The position numbers and the translations under genes are program-made. A DNA stretch of 5,384 nucleotides from AC-69 sp044869895 (GTDB lineage Bacteria; Actinomycetota; UBA4738; HRBIN12): NCBI GenBank assembly GCA_044869895.1, contig JBIOXZ010000123.1, positions 1-5,384 of the forward strand. The letters run 5' to 3'. This document shows, in pieces, positions 1-4,281 of the stretch. The notes under the pieces are model-generated. The model searched no databases and had not been told where the DNA came from. It saw only the letters and a list, made by a program, of their open reading frames with translations. Each line of letters starts with the position of its first letter. Positions within the stretch are counted from its first letter, which is position 1.

Positions 1-72
1 GCCCCCGGCAGGAATCGAACCTGCGACTCGCGGTTTAGGAAACCGCTGCTCTATCCACTGAGCTACGAGGGC
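1..72 (-). tRNA. tRNA-Arg (anticodon CCU)
   Basis: Read on the minus strand, this folds into a complete cloverleaf. It has a 7-bp acceptor stem (GCCCTCG with CGGGGGC, one T-G wobble), a GCTC/GAGC D stem, an anticodon stem GCGGT/ACCGC with loop TTCCTAA, a 5-base variable loop and a GCAGG/CCTGC T stem with loop TTCGAAT. The anticodon CCT decodes the arginine codon AGG, a rare codon in most high-GC genomes. All 72 paired and loop positions are present. The discriminator base and any encoded CCA lie just off the left edge. The gene's 5' end faces the zinc-ribbon gene, so the two are divergent. Confidence 0.97.
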
Positions 73-80
73 GGGCGGAA

Positions 81-108
81 GTTGCCGCAAGACCGGACCT
101 CCGGCAAC
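81..108. repeat. Inverted repeat between the tRNA and the first CDS
   Basis: GTTGCCG at 81-87 is the perfect reverse complement of CGGCAAC at 102-108, with 14 bases between them. In the minus direction it lies in the 5' leader of the tRNA-Arg precursor, nine bases ahead of the mature 5' end. It could be a processing hairpin or simply a GC-rich chance palindrome. There is no T-run to make it a terminator in either direction. Confidence 0.35.
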
Positions 109-140
109 CGCCTGCCTGCACACTCCCAGGATAGTGGCCT

Positions 141-166
141 GATTACCGCGCGGCTCCAAGGGGTAC
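141..166 (+). promoter_or_regulatory. Candidate sigma-B/F-type promoter of the zinc-ribbon gene
   Basis: GATT at 141-144, a 16-nt spacer and GGGTAC at 161-166 match the GNNT-N14-16-GGGTAC/T pattern described for Streptomyces sigma-B, and resemble mycobacterial SigF sites. Transcription would begin near 173, leaving a leader of about 30 nt that contains the strong Shine-Dalgarno at 189-196. The same GATT-N16-GGGTAC arrangement recurs ahead of the udgX-type gene on the other strand. This is motif-based inference only. Confidence 0.42.
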
Positions 167-201
167 AGGACTACGCGAGGCAGGTGGGAAGGAGGAACCA
201 C

Positions 202-399
202 ATGGCCATTCACGCTGATGACCTCGCGAAGGTGGATCTCCTCGATCGGTACGTCCACGCTCGGATGCGGCTGCGGGCCGTCTCGTCCTTCGCGGACAAC
301 CCCAATCTGCGGACCTGTGCGAGGTGCGGCGAGAGGGTCGAGATGCGACGCGACACGGGCGGTTGGTCGCTCTGCCCAGCTTGCGATCGGTACGCCTGA
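202..399 (+). CDS. Small CxxC-CxxC zinc-ribbon protein (65 aa), unknown function
   Basis: The start is set by AAGGAGGA at 189-196, six bases ahead of ATG 202. The frame stays open upstream to a TTG at 82, but that would add 40 residues over the promoter-like element and has no ribosome site. The N-terminal half (residues 1-36) is a polar, probably helical segment rich in Asp, Leu and Arg. The C-terminal half carries two knuckles, C39-A-R-C42 and C58-P-A-C61, 15 residues apart, which is the geometry of a structural zinc ribbon. There is no signal peptide or membrane segment, so the product should be cytoplasmic. Proteins of this build often bind nucleic acid or a partner protein, but I do not recognise the family and claim no function. 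A hairpin follows at 433-458 and the next gene starts 201 bp downstream under its own promoter candidate, so the gene is probably monocistronic. Confidence 0.82.
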   Translation: MAIHADDLAKVDLLDRYVHARMRLRAVSSFADNPNLRTCARCGERVEMRRDTGGWSLCPACDRYA

Positions 400-432
400 G
401 GCGCCCGCCATCGGCTGACTTAGAGACTGACC

Positions 433-458
433 GTCGTCCCGCGTTGACTCGGGACGAT
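433..458 (+). terminator. Hairpin downstream of the zinc-ribbon gene, possible terminator
   Basis: TCGTCCCG (434-441) pairs perfectly with CGGGACGA (450-457) around an 8-nt loop. A G-T wobble (433/458) extends the stem to 9 bp. It sits 34 nt past the stop codon. No U-tract follows, so it is at best a weak or U-less terminator of the kind proposed in actinomycetes. The remaining bases up to 540 hold no supported gene on either strand. Confidence 0.35.
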
Positions 459-542
459 CTGTGGCCGTGCCCATCGCCAAACAGCCACGGATGGGTCTGG
501 GCTGGCCGTTCAAACAGTTGAGCCGACCGGCGAGGCACCCTC

Positions 543-568
543 GTTTGGCCGCCCAGGTCGTAGGGTAG
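543..568 (+). promoter_or_regulatory. Candidate sigma-B/F-type promoter of the proline-rich gene
   Basis: GTTTGG (543-548), 14 bases and GGGTAG (563-568) give GTTT-N16-GGGTA, the closest match in the window to the mycobacterial SigF pattern (GGTTT-N15-17-GGGTA) and to Bacillus sigma-B sites. Transcription would start near 575, leaving a leader of about 26 nt with GGAGGG at 591-596 before ATG 601. No -35/-10 pair of the housekeeping type is seen nearby: a TTGACT at 444-449 has no -10 partner at 16-18 nt. Confidence 0.5.
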
Positions 569-600
569 GGAAGGCAGATCATGGCCGATCGGAGGGTGCG

Positions 601-1122
601 ATGAGGTGGGACGACTGGGAGCGGACCGATCGAGAGCGCGCCGGCACGTCGGTGCCCGGTCCGGCTCCCGACCCCGAGCCAACCCCCGACCCCGACCCGG
701 CCCCGGTGCCCGGTCCGGCTCCCGAGCCCGAGCCAACCCCGTTGCCCGACCCATTGCCGCCTAGCCCCCCCGGTCCACCTGCGCCCAATCCGCCCGCCCC
801 GGCCCCGGGTCCCCCGACCCCGCCCTCGCCCAACCCGCCGCAGCCACCAGACCGGCCACCCGACGAACCACCGATCCCTCGCGCAGGTGCTATCGACCGG
901 CTCAATCCTCGGCAAGAGTCCGCCACGTCCATCCCGGTCGTCCACATCCTGCGGATCCGGGATCACGAGCAGGCCAGCGGGAGTGAACGGAGGCTCCGCT
1001 TCGCCTCGGCGGAGGAAAGCAACGCCGCACTCAGCGGCGCATTGGCCGCTGGACTGTGGGCGGACCTGCGGGCGGTGCGCACGCGTCCCCGCAGTGAACC
1101 GGCGACGGCCGTCCAGCAATAG
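601..1122 (+). CDS. Proline-rich rod protein with short C-terminal domain (173 aa)
   Basis: The start is supported by GGAGGG at 591-596, five bases ahead of ATG. Residues 1-17 are charged and lack a signal peptide. Residues 18-53 are a strict X-Pro dipeptide run in which every odd residue from 19 to 53 is proline. Residues 53-93 change to Pro-Pro-X units. Together about 42 of residues 19-93 are proline, yet there is no Pro-Pro-Pro. Such sequences form stiff extended rods or spacers, and the acidic and small residues between prolines argue against a plain cell-wall anchor. The remaining 80 residues look foldable: a beta-like stretch (about 111-120, IPVVHILRIR), then a basic strand and an Ala-rich helix (about 134-160). 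No membrane segment is visible, so it is probably cytoplasmic or peripheral. The function is unknown. It could be an adaptor that holds its C-terminal module away from a partner. The HhH-PHP gene starts 69 bp downstream on the same strand, so co-transcription is possible. Confidence 0.72.
   Translation: MRWDDWERTDRERAGTSVPGPAPDPEPTPDPDPAPVPGPAPEPEPTPLPDPLPPSPPGPPAPNPPAPAPGPPTPPSPNPPQPPDRPPDEPPIPRAGAIDRLNPRQESATSIPVVHILRIRDHEQASGSERRLRFASAEESNAALSGALAAGLWADLRAVRTRPRSEPATAVQQ
651..740 (+). repeat. Two 36-bp direct repeats, 54 bp apart, inside the proline-rich gene
   Basis: Bases 651-686 and 705-740 are identical except for one base (C at 672, G at 726). The offset of 54 bp equals 18 codons, so reading frame and the Pro periodicity are kept. 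The near-identity at synonymous positions points to a recent in-frame duplication rather than selection for proline alone. Confidence 0.85.
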
Positions 1123-1191
1123 CGGCGCCATCGGTTCCCTGCTCCGTTTCTCCGGTCTGTTCCCGACGGGGATGATGGCTTCCTGGACGGC

Positions 1192-2253
1192 ATGACGGCT
1201 TCGTCTCGCGTCGCTGCCCTATCGAACGCGCAGATCGCCGAGCTGTTGACACGTGCCGCCGAGACGGCCGACGGACACCGCAGGCGGGCCCTCCAGCGAG
1301 CCGCGCGAGCCGCATTTCTGTGGCCGGAGGAGGCGGGGGGCGTCATCTCGCGCGGCCACTCACTCACCGAGCTCCCGCAGGTGGGCCCGTGGATCGCAAC
1401 AACGATCGAATCCCTGCTGGCCGATCCCCCCGAACTGGTCGAGCCGCCGGAGATCCGCCGGGGGTTCCTTACGCTCGCCGATGCCCGGTGGATCCTAGCG
1501 GCCAACCCGGATGCCTTGGCATCGCTGCGGAGCGATCTGCAGATGCACACCACGTACAGCGACGGCCGGGCCACCCTTCGGGAGATGGTGCGCGCGGCTG
1601 CGGGGCGCGGGTACTCCCACGTGGCCATCACCGATCATTCCAAGGGCCTTGCCATCGCCAATGGCATGGATGAGACGAGGCTCGCCGAACAAGCTCGAGA
1701 TATCGCCGCCGTGAACGAGGAGCTTGCCGCGGCCGGGCAGCAATTCCGGGTGCTGCACGCGATCGAGATGAACCTGTCACCTGCCGGCGAGGGCGACATG
1801 GACCCCACCGCTCTGGCGACGCTCGATCTCGTGCTCGGCGCGTTCCACTCCAACCTTCGCGTCACCCACGATCAGACCGAGCGATATCTGGCGGCGCTCC
1901 GCAATCCCGACGTCCAGGTGCTGGCCCATCCCCGGGGGCGCCGGTACAACGTCCGGCTGGGCCTGCGTGCCGACTGGCCTCGCGTGATGCGCGCGGCTGC
2001 GGACTTGGGCAAAGCCCTGGAGATCGATGCCCACCTGGACCGGCAGGACCTCGACGTCGAGCTGTTGGGGTTGGCGAAGGAGGCCGGCGCCTTCGTGTCG
2101 ATCGGCACCGACGCCCATTCGATCGGGGAGCTCGGGTCGATGGAGCTTGGTCTGGCGGCGGCGCTTCGGGCCGGGATCACGCGTTCCCGGATCCTGAACT
2201 TCATGACTCCGGAGGAGCTGATGGCCTGGGTCGTCGACGTGCGGAGCGGCTGA
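1192..2253 (+). CDS. HhH-PHP metallohydrolase related to the ends of DNA polymerase X (353 aa)
   Basis: Residues 8-50 form a helical segment like the PolX 8-kDa N-terminal domain, followed by a helix-hairpin-helix at about 56-76 (LTELPQVGPWIATTIESLL), a DNA-backbone-binding element. There is no polymerase palm: after a linker (79-112) comes a complete PHP domain (115-345). Its metal-site motifs are DLQMHTTYSDG (Q117, H119, D124), TDH (D148, H149), IEMN (E192), FHS (H219), AHPRGR (H246) and TDAHS (D307, H309). PHP domains of PolX carry 3'-5' exonuclease or abasic-site endonuclease activity, and free-standing PHP proteins include histidinol phosphatase. The HhH makes a DNA-related role more likely than histidine synthesis. 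Short HhH-PHP proteins like this occur in several bacterial phyla and are usually uncharacterised. The motif set is intact, so it should be active. No strong ribosome site precedes ATG 1192 (only GGACGG), so translation may depend on the upstream gene. The gene ends 4 bp from the convergent gene. Confidence 0.93.
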   Translation: MTASSRVAALSNAQIAELLTRAAETADGHRRRALQRAARAAFLWPEEAGGVISRGHSLTELPQVGPWIATTIESLLADPPELVEPPEIRRGFLTLADARWILAANPDALASLRSDLQMHTTYSDGRATLREMVRAAAGRGYSHVAITDHSKGLAIANGMDETRLAEQARDIAAVNEELAAAGQQFRVLHAIEMNLSPAGEGDMDPTALATLDLVLGAFHSNLRVTHDQTERYLAALRNPDVQVLAHPRGRRYNVRLGLRADWPRVMRAAADLGKALEIDAHLDRQDLDVELLGLAKEAGAFVSIGTDAHSIGELGSMELGLAAALRAGITRSRILNFMTPEELMAWVVDVRSG

Positions 2254-2257
2254 ACGC

Positions 2258-2536
2258 TCAGCTCGCCTTGCGGATCGCCTCGATCAGATCCCACTTGCCC
2301 ATCTTCGAGCGGCCGGGGATCCCCTTCCTCTTGGCCACTTCGTACAGCTCCTGCCGGGTCCGGTCCTCGTAATCGTGTCCCGGCTTGCCTCCCCGCATCC
2401 TGGCCTTGGCCGCCTGGCGGCCGAGGTCCCGCCGCGTCGCGACTGGAAGGTTGGCGATCGTCCGCTTGGTGGATGCGGCTCGGCGGGCCTTCTTGATGTT
2501 GCGCTTGGCAGCCTGGACCTGCTTCCTGGAAGCCAT
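2258..2536 (-). CDS. Small basic protein with C-terminal Rho-N/SAP-like motif (92 aa)
   Basis: AGGAGGT (2550 down to 2544) lies seven bases ahead of the ATG at 2536, which fixes the start even though the frame runs open far upstream (to 3109). Residues 1-50 are strongly basic and probably helical (MASRKQVQAAKRNIKKARRA at the start), a typical nucleic-acid-binding tail. Residues 57-90 contain RQELYEVAKRKGIPGRSKMG followed by KWDLIEAIRK. This is the two-helix Rho-N/SAP pattern, with the hallmark L-x-x-x-A-x-x-x-G-I-x-G-x-S-x-M-x-K-x-x-L-I-x-x-I. Rho-N and SAP modules bind DNA or RNA; here the whole protein is basic, so a small chromatin-like or RNA-binding factor is a reasonable inference. It lacks the Rho ATPase. 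It has its own promoter candidate (2580-2605) and converges on the HhH-PHP gene with a 4-bp gap, so read-through transcripts from the two genes would be antisense to each other. Confidence 0.88.
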   Translation of the reverse strand: MASRKQVQAAKRNIKKARRAASTKRTIANLPVATRRDLGRQAAKARMRGGKPGHDYEDRTRQELYEVAKRKGIPGRSKMGKWDLIEAIRKAS

Positions 2537-2560
2537 GGCTCGCACCTCCTCAGTGGGGTC

Positions 2561-2578
2561 ACCTGGCCCTTCCCAGGT
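2561..2578 (-). promoter_or_regulatory. Hairpin/operator-like inverted repeat at the predicted transcript start of the Rho-N-like gene
   Basis: ACCTGG (2561-2566) and CCAGGT (2573-2578) are perfect inverse copies around a 6-nt loop. They sit immediately after the GGGTAG element, so they would lie at or just after the transcription start and ahead of the ribosome site at 2550-2544. It could be a repressor half-site pair or a 5'-leader hairpin. No family can be assigned. Confidence 0.3.
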
Positions 2579-2579
2579 T

Positions 2580-2605
2580 CTACCCGTTGGAGACACGTAG
2601 CATGC
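2580..2605 (-). promoter_or_regulatory. Candidate sigma-B/F-type promoter of the Rho-N-like gene
   Basis: On the minus strand GCAT (2605-2602), a 16-nt spacer and GGGTAG (2585-2580) fit GNNT-N16-GGGTA. The predicted start near 2573 leaves a leader of about 37 nt. The -35 part is weaker than GTTT. The case rests on the -10 and on the recurrence of this pattern in the window. Confidence 0.36.
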
Positions 2606-2661
2606 ATACAGCCTTGCGTGATGGGCGGTGCGGTCGGACGAAAGGTGGTGAGCTCGGAAGA

Positions 2662-3219
2662 TCAGGCCGTCGCGGGGGCCCCCTGGAGCTGGCGCTCCGG
2701 CCCCCACTCGGACACCAGCGCGTCCAGGTCGCGCAGGACCGGGATCCCGTACCGCTTCTGGACCGATTCGGTGTCGATCGGGGTCGAGGTCTTCGGCCGA
2801 ACGAACAGGGCGAGCGGCTTGCAGAACTGGCTTCGCCAACCCTCGGTGCCGAGCAGGACCCGGCCCCATGCTTCGGCCACGCCGAGGACCAGCCCGCCGA
2901 ACCCCGAATCCCGCGGGTCCACCTCCCAGGGGCAGACCCGCCGCTGCTCCCGGCTGGCCTCGATGGGCAGGTCGTTCAGCCCGTAGAACCCGCAGTCGCA
3001 CGTAGAGACGGGGGCTCCCATCTGGTGCTCGGCCCGCAGGCGAGAGTAGAACCAAAACCGCCCGTGCTTCAGGATGTAGCACTCCGCCCGGTTCGAGCTC
3101 GGGTCCCACCGGTTACGGCCAAAGAACGGGGACTCAAGCCATCCGGCCCGGCCCACTCGCCACCAGCGGTACCCGCGGAAGCCGCCGACCACCAGGTCGC
3201 GGCCGAAATCCTTCTTCAA
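2662..3219 (-). CDS. Trp/Cys-rich conserved-looking protein, translationally coupled to the 42-aa peptide (185 aa)
   Basis: The TTG start at 3219 overlaps the upstream gene's TGA stop as TTGA, a standard stop-start coupling arrangement. That makes TTG credible without a strong ribosome site of its own. The protein opens with a Trp/Tyr/Arg-rich module (residues 13-50: GFRGYRWWRVG, then C47), followed by aromatic strands (55-60), H65, and a knuckle C74-D-C76-G-F-Y-G. C96 comes next, and residues 112-139 (a GVAEAWGRVLL strand, then W128, C133 and KPLALF). A Cys/His set (C47, H65, C74, C76, C96) could bind a metal. No signal peptide or membrane segment is seen. The pattern GYRxWRV ... CxCGxY ... 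VxxWGRV ... F-x-PLALF resembles uncharacterised proteins I associate with actinobacteria and their phages, but I cannot name a family. The composition is rich in W, F, Y and C and differs clearly from the low-complexity antisense reading, which supports this strand as coding. Its tail (about 143-185) is helical and charged and ends in a disordered APATA. Confidence 0.85.
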   Translation of the reverse strand: MKKDFGRDLVVGGFRGYRWWRVGRAGWLESPFFGRNRWDPSSNRAECYILKHGRFWFYSRLRAEHQMGAPVSTCDCGFYGLNDLPIEASREQRRVCPWEVDPRDSGFGGLVLGVAEAWGRVLLGTEGWRSQFCKPLALFVRPKTSTPIDTESVQKRYGIPVLRDLDALVSEWGPERQLQGAPATA

Positions 3220-3344
3220 CGCCCCGTGGGCTCGGGGACTGGTTCCGTCGTTGCGGGAGCCGTCTCGGGCGCCTCGACCGGCGCTTCCACGATCCGAGGA
3301 TCCGGCACGGCCTCTACCTCTCGAACGATCTTTCCGATCCTCAT
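3216..3344 (-). CDS. 42-aa leader-like peptide gene with Pro/Glu/Ala tail
   Basis: This gene is easily missed because of its length. AAGGAGGT (3356 down to 3349) lies four bases ahead of the ATG at 3344, the strongest ribosome site in the window. The product begins MRIGKIVREVEAVPDP, a short basic and beta-branched head, and continues with a tail made mainly of Glu, Pro, Ala, Val and Thr, ending PEPTGR. The tail looks disordered. There are no Cys residues, no signal peptide and no membrane segment. The TGA stop shares bases with the TTG start of the 185-aa protein gene, so the two should be translated together, probably in a fixed ratio. The peptide may be a partner or scaffold of that protein, or the frame may mainly serve to deliver ribosomes to it. 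The first option is favoured because the head has a defined sequence. The function is unknown. Confidence 0.8.
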   Translation of the reverse strand: MRIGKIVREVEAVPDPRIVEAPVEAPETAPATTEPVPEPTGR

Positions 3345-3392
3345 GGAGACCTCCTTAAGGTGAACGTATCGACCGCTTGGGCTTCGGAGTTG

Positions 3393-3417
3393 ATACCCGG
3401 TGGGCGGTTCGCCACCC
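3393..3417 (-). promoter_or_regulatory. Candidate sigma-B/F-type promoter of the 42-aa/185-aa gene pair
   Basis: On the minus strand GGGT (3417-3414), a 15-nt spacer and GGGTAT (3398-3393) fit GNNT-N14-16-GGGTAC/T. The predicted start near 3386 gives a leader of about 41 nt. The -35 element is poor. The spacer contains an imperfect inverted repeat (GTGG...CCAC at 3400-3415). Confidence 0.36.
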
Positions 3418-3441
3418 GATCTGGGGAATCCCCGGTGCTCC

Positions 3442-4071
3442 TCATCGGCGCATTGCGCCCGCGACCACGCGGAGATCTCGGACGAATGCCTCGAGCTCGG
3501 CGTGGCGAGTGGCTGTGTCTCGCGCTCGGAGGATGGAGGAGGGATGGACCGTGGCCATGACCAGAGGGGCGAGCGAGGAGTCCGCGATCTCGCCTCGGTG
3601 CTCGGTGACCCTGAAGTCCCGGCCGAGGAGCGACTGGGCGGCGGTCGCCCCCAGCAGGACCAGGACCTGCGGGTCCACCACGCTGATCTCCGCGTCGAGC
3701 CAGGGCCGGCAAGCGCGGATGTGGCTCAGGTTGGGCTTGCGGTGGATCCGGCGCTTCCCCCGAGCCTCCCAGTTGAAGTGTTTGACCACATTCGTGAGAT
3801 AGACGTCGTCGCGTGGGATGCCGGCCTCCGCGAGCGCCCGGTCGAGCAGCGCTCCGGCCGGTCCGACGAAGGGACGGCCGCTGAGATCCTCGCGGTCCCC
3901 GGGTTGCTCACCGACCAACATGACCGAGGCGTCCGGCGAGCCTTCACCGAACACGGTCTGTGTTCCTTTGCGCCACAACTCGCAGGCCCTGCAACCCGTC
4001 GCAGCTTCACGCAGCCGTGAAAGGGATGGCCGGTCCGGAATCAAGGCGGCCGCTGTGACGTCAGCACCCAC
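3442..4071 (-). CDS. udgX: UdgX-type uracil-DNA glycosylase (209 aa from the GTG start)
   Basis: UdgX removes uracil from DNA and, unlike other uracil glycosylases, stays covalently bound to the resulting abasic site through a histidine in its R-loop. The signature is complete. Numbering from GTG 4071: C27-R-A-C30, GEQPGDRED (54-62, catalytic motif 1), H98 in TNVVKH where family 4 enzymes have a cluster cysteine, KRRIH at 106-110 with H110 as the expected crosslinking residue, C121 in ACRPWL, and HPSS (176-179, motif 2). C27, C30, H98 and C121 are the likely [4Fe-4S] ligands. The frame stays open to a TTG at 4104 (220 aa), but GTG 4071 is preferred. It gives close to the length and N-terminal spacing I recall for the mycobacterial enzyme, and the longer forms would run across the promoter candidate at 4081-4106. 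GTG 4092 is another option. With this promoter the mRNA would be nearly leaderless. The gene is divergent from the ATPase-PAS gene and lies 97 bp upstream of the peptide gene, which has its own promoter candidate. Confidence 0.94.
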   Translation of the reverse strand: MGADVTAAALIPDRPSLSRLREAATGCRACELWRKGTQTVFGEGSPDASVMLVGEQPGDREDLSGRPFVGPAGALLDRALAEAGIPRDDVYLTNVVKHFNWEARGKRRIHRKPNLSHIRACRPWLDAEISVVDPQVLVLLGATAAQSLLGRDFRVTEHRGEIADSSLAPLVMATVHPSSILRARDTATRHAELEAFVRDLRVVAGAMRR

Positions 4072-4080
4072 GGCCGCGAT

Positions 4081-4106
4081 GTACCCCCTCACCGAGGGGG
4101 TCAATC
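4081..4106 (-). promoter_or_regulatory. Candidate sigma-B/F-type promoter of udgX
   Basis: On the minus strand GATT (4106-4103), 16 bases and GGGTAC (4086-4081) repeat exactly the GATT-N16-GGGTAC seen at 141-166. Transcription would begin near 4074, three bases before GTG 4071, implying a leaderless or nearly leaderless mRNA, which is common in actinobacteria. If translation really starts at TTG 4104, this element would be coding sequence and the promoter would be elsewhere. Confidence 0.4.
4083..4101. repeat. Perfect 8-bp inverted repeat over the udgX promoter candidate
   Basis: ACCCCCTC (4083-4090) and GAGGGGGT (4094-4101) are perfect inverse copies separated by ACC. The palindrome spans the spacer and half of the -10-like GGGTAC, which is a usual place for a repressor operator. 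It could also form a very stable hairpin in RNA read from either side, but no T-run follows in either direction, so a terminator is unlikely. Confidence 0.6.
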
Positions 4107-4116
4107 AGGGATCCAA

Positions 4117-4142
4117 GTTTGGGCCAGCAGGCTCTCGGGAAC
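4117..4142 (+). promoter_or_regulatory. Weak sigma-B/F-like element ahead of the ATPase-PAS gene
   Basis: GTTTGG (4117-4122), 14 bases and GGGAAC (4137-4142) copy the layout of the element at 543-568, but with A for T at the fourth -10 position. It lies about 140 bp ahead of the GTG at 4282, so the leader would be long. Two overlapping inverted repeats cover it: GGGCCA/TGGCCC (4121-4126 and 4147-4152) and CTCGGG/CCCGAG (4134-4139 and 4150-4155). The rest of the gap up to 4281 is G-rich on the plus strand and shows no other clear signal. Confidence 0.22.
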
Positions 4143-4281
4143 CCCTTGGCCCGAGGAAGGAAATCGGGGGGAGGCCACAGGAGGGGCTGACGACAAGGCG
4201 CTCGAGTCCGGGATCCGGCACGGTTCGCAGCGCCGCGAGGATCGGGGCTCGCGGTGTTTTTCGGCGTGCAGGGCGGGACCC

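Noticed and set aside
1..72. tRNA-Arg as an integration site for a genomic island
   Set aside because: The tRNA 3' end, where integration would occur, faces off the left edge. No integrase, duplicated tRNA 3' segment or other mobile-element gene is present in the window.
128..159. Housekeeping promoter for the tRNA on the minus strand (TATCCT at 133-128, TTGGAG at 159-154)
   Set aside because: The spacer is 20 nt and both boxes are poor matches, too weak to list as a feature.
508..515. GTTCAAAC, resembling a tRNA T-loop
   Set aside because: The flanking bases cannot form a T stem or acceptor stem, so no tRNA or tRNA fragment is supported.
143..754. Minus-strand frame of 203 codons spanning the zinc-ribbon gene and the gap after it
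   Set aside because: The product is Arg/Pro-rich with no domain, and the frame crosses two plus-strand genes with better start signals.
579..947. Minus-strand frame encoding a glycine/serine-rich protein resembling PE-PGRS repeats
   Set aside because: It is the antisense mirror of the proline-rich gene (CCN codons read as GGN). The plus strand has a ribosome site, a promoter-like element and a foldable C-terminal region, and the minus frame has none of these.
1609..1614. GGGTAC inside the HhH-PHP gene
   Set aside because: It lies within well-conserved coding sequence (Gly-Tyr-Ser codons) and no gene start follows within a plausible distance. The same applies to the coding copies at about 3170, 4321 and 4404 on the minus strand.
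2537..3109. N-terminal extension of the Rho-N-like gene to give a 283-aa protein
   Set aside because: The extension is low-complexity, overlaps the 185-aa gene in another frame on the same strand, and ignores the strong ribosome site at 2550-2544.
2587..3363. Plus-strand frame of 258 codons
   Set aside because: It is antisense to the 185-aa and 42-aa genes, has a Pro/Gly/Arg-rich product and no ribosome site.
3423..3433. GGGGAATCCCC palindrome just after the udgX stop as a terminator
   Set aside because: The stem is only 4 bp with a 3-nt loop and no T-run follows on the minus strand.
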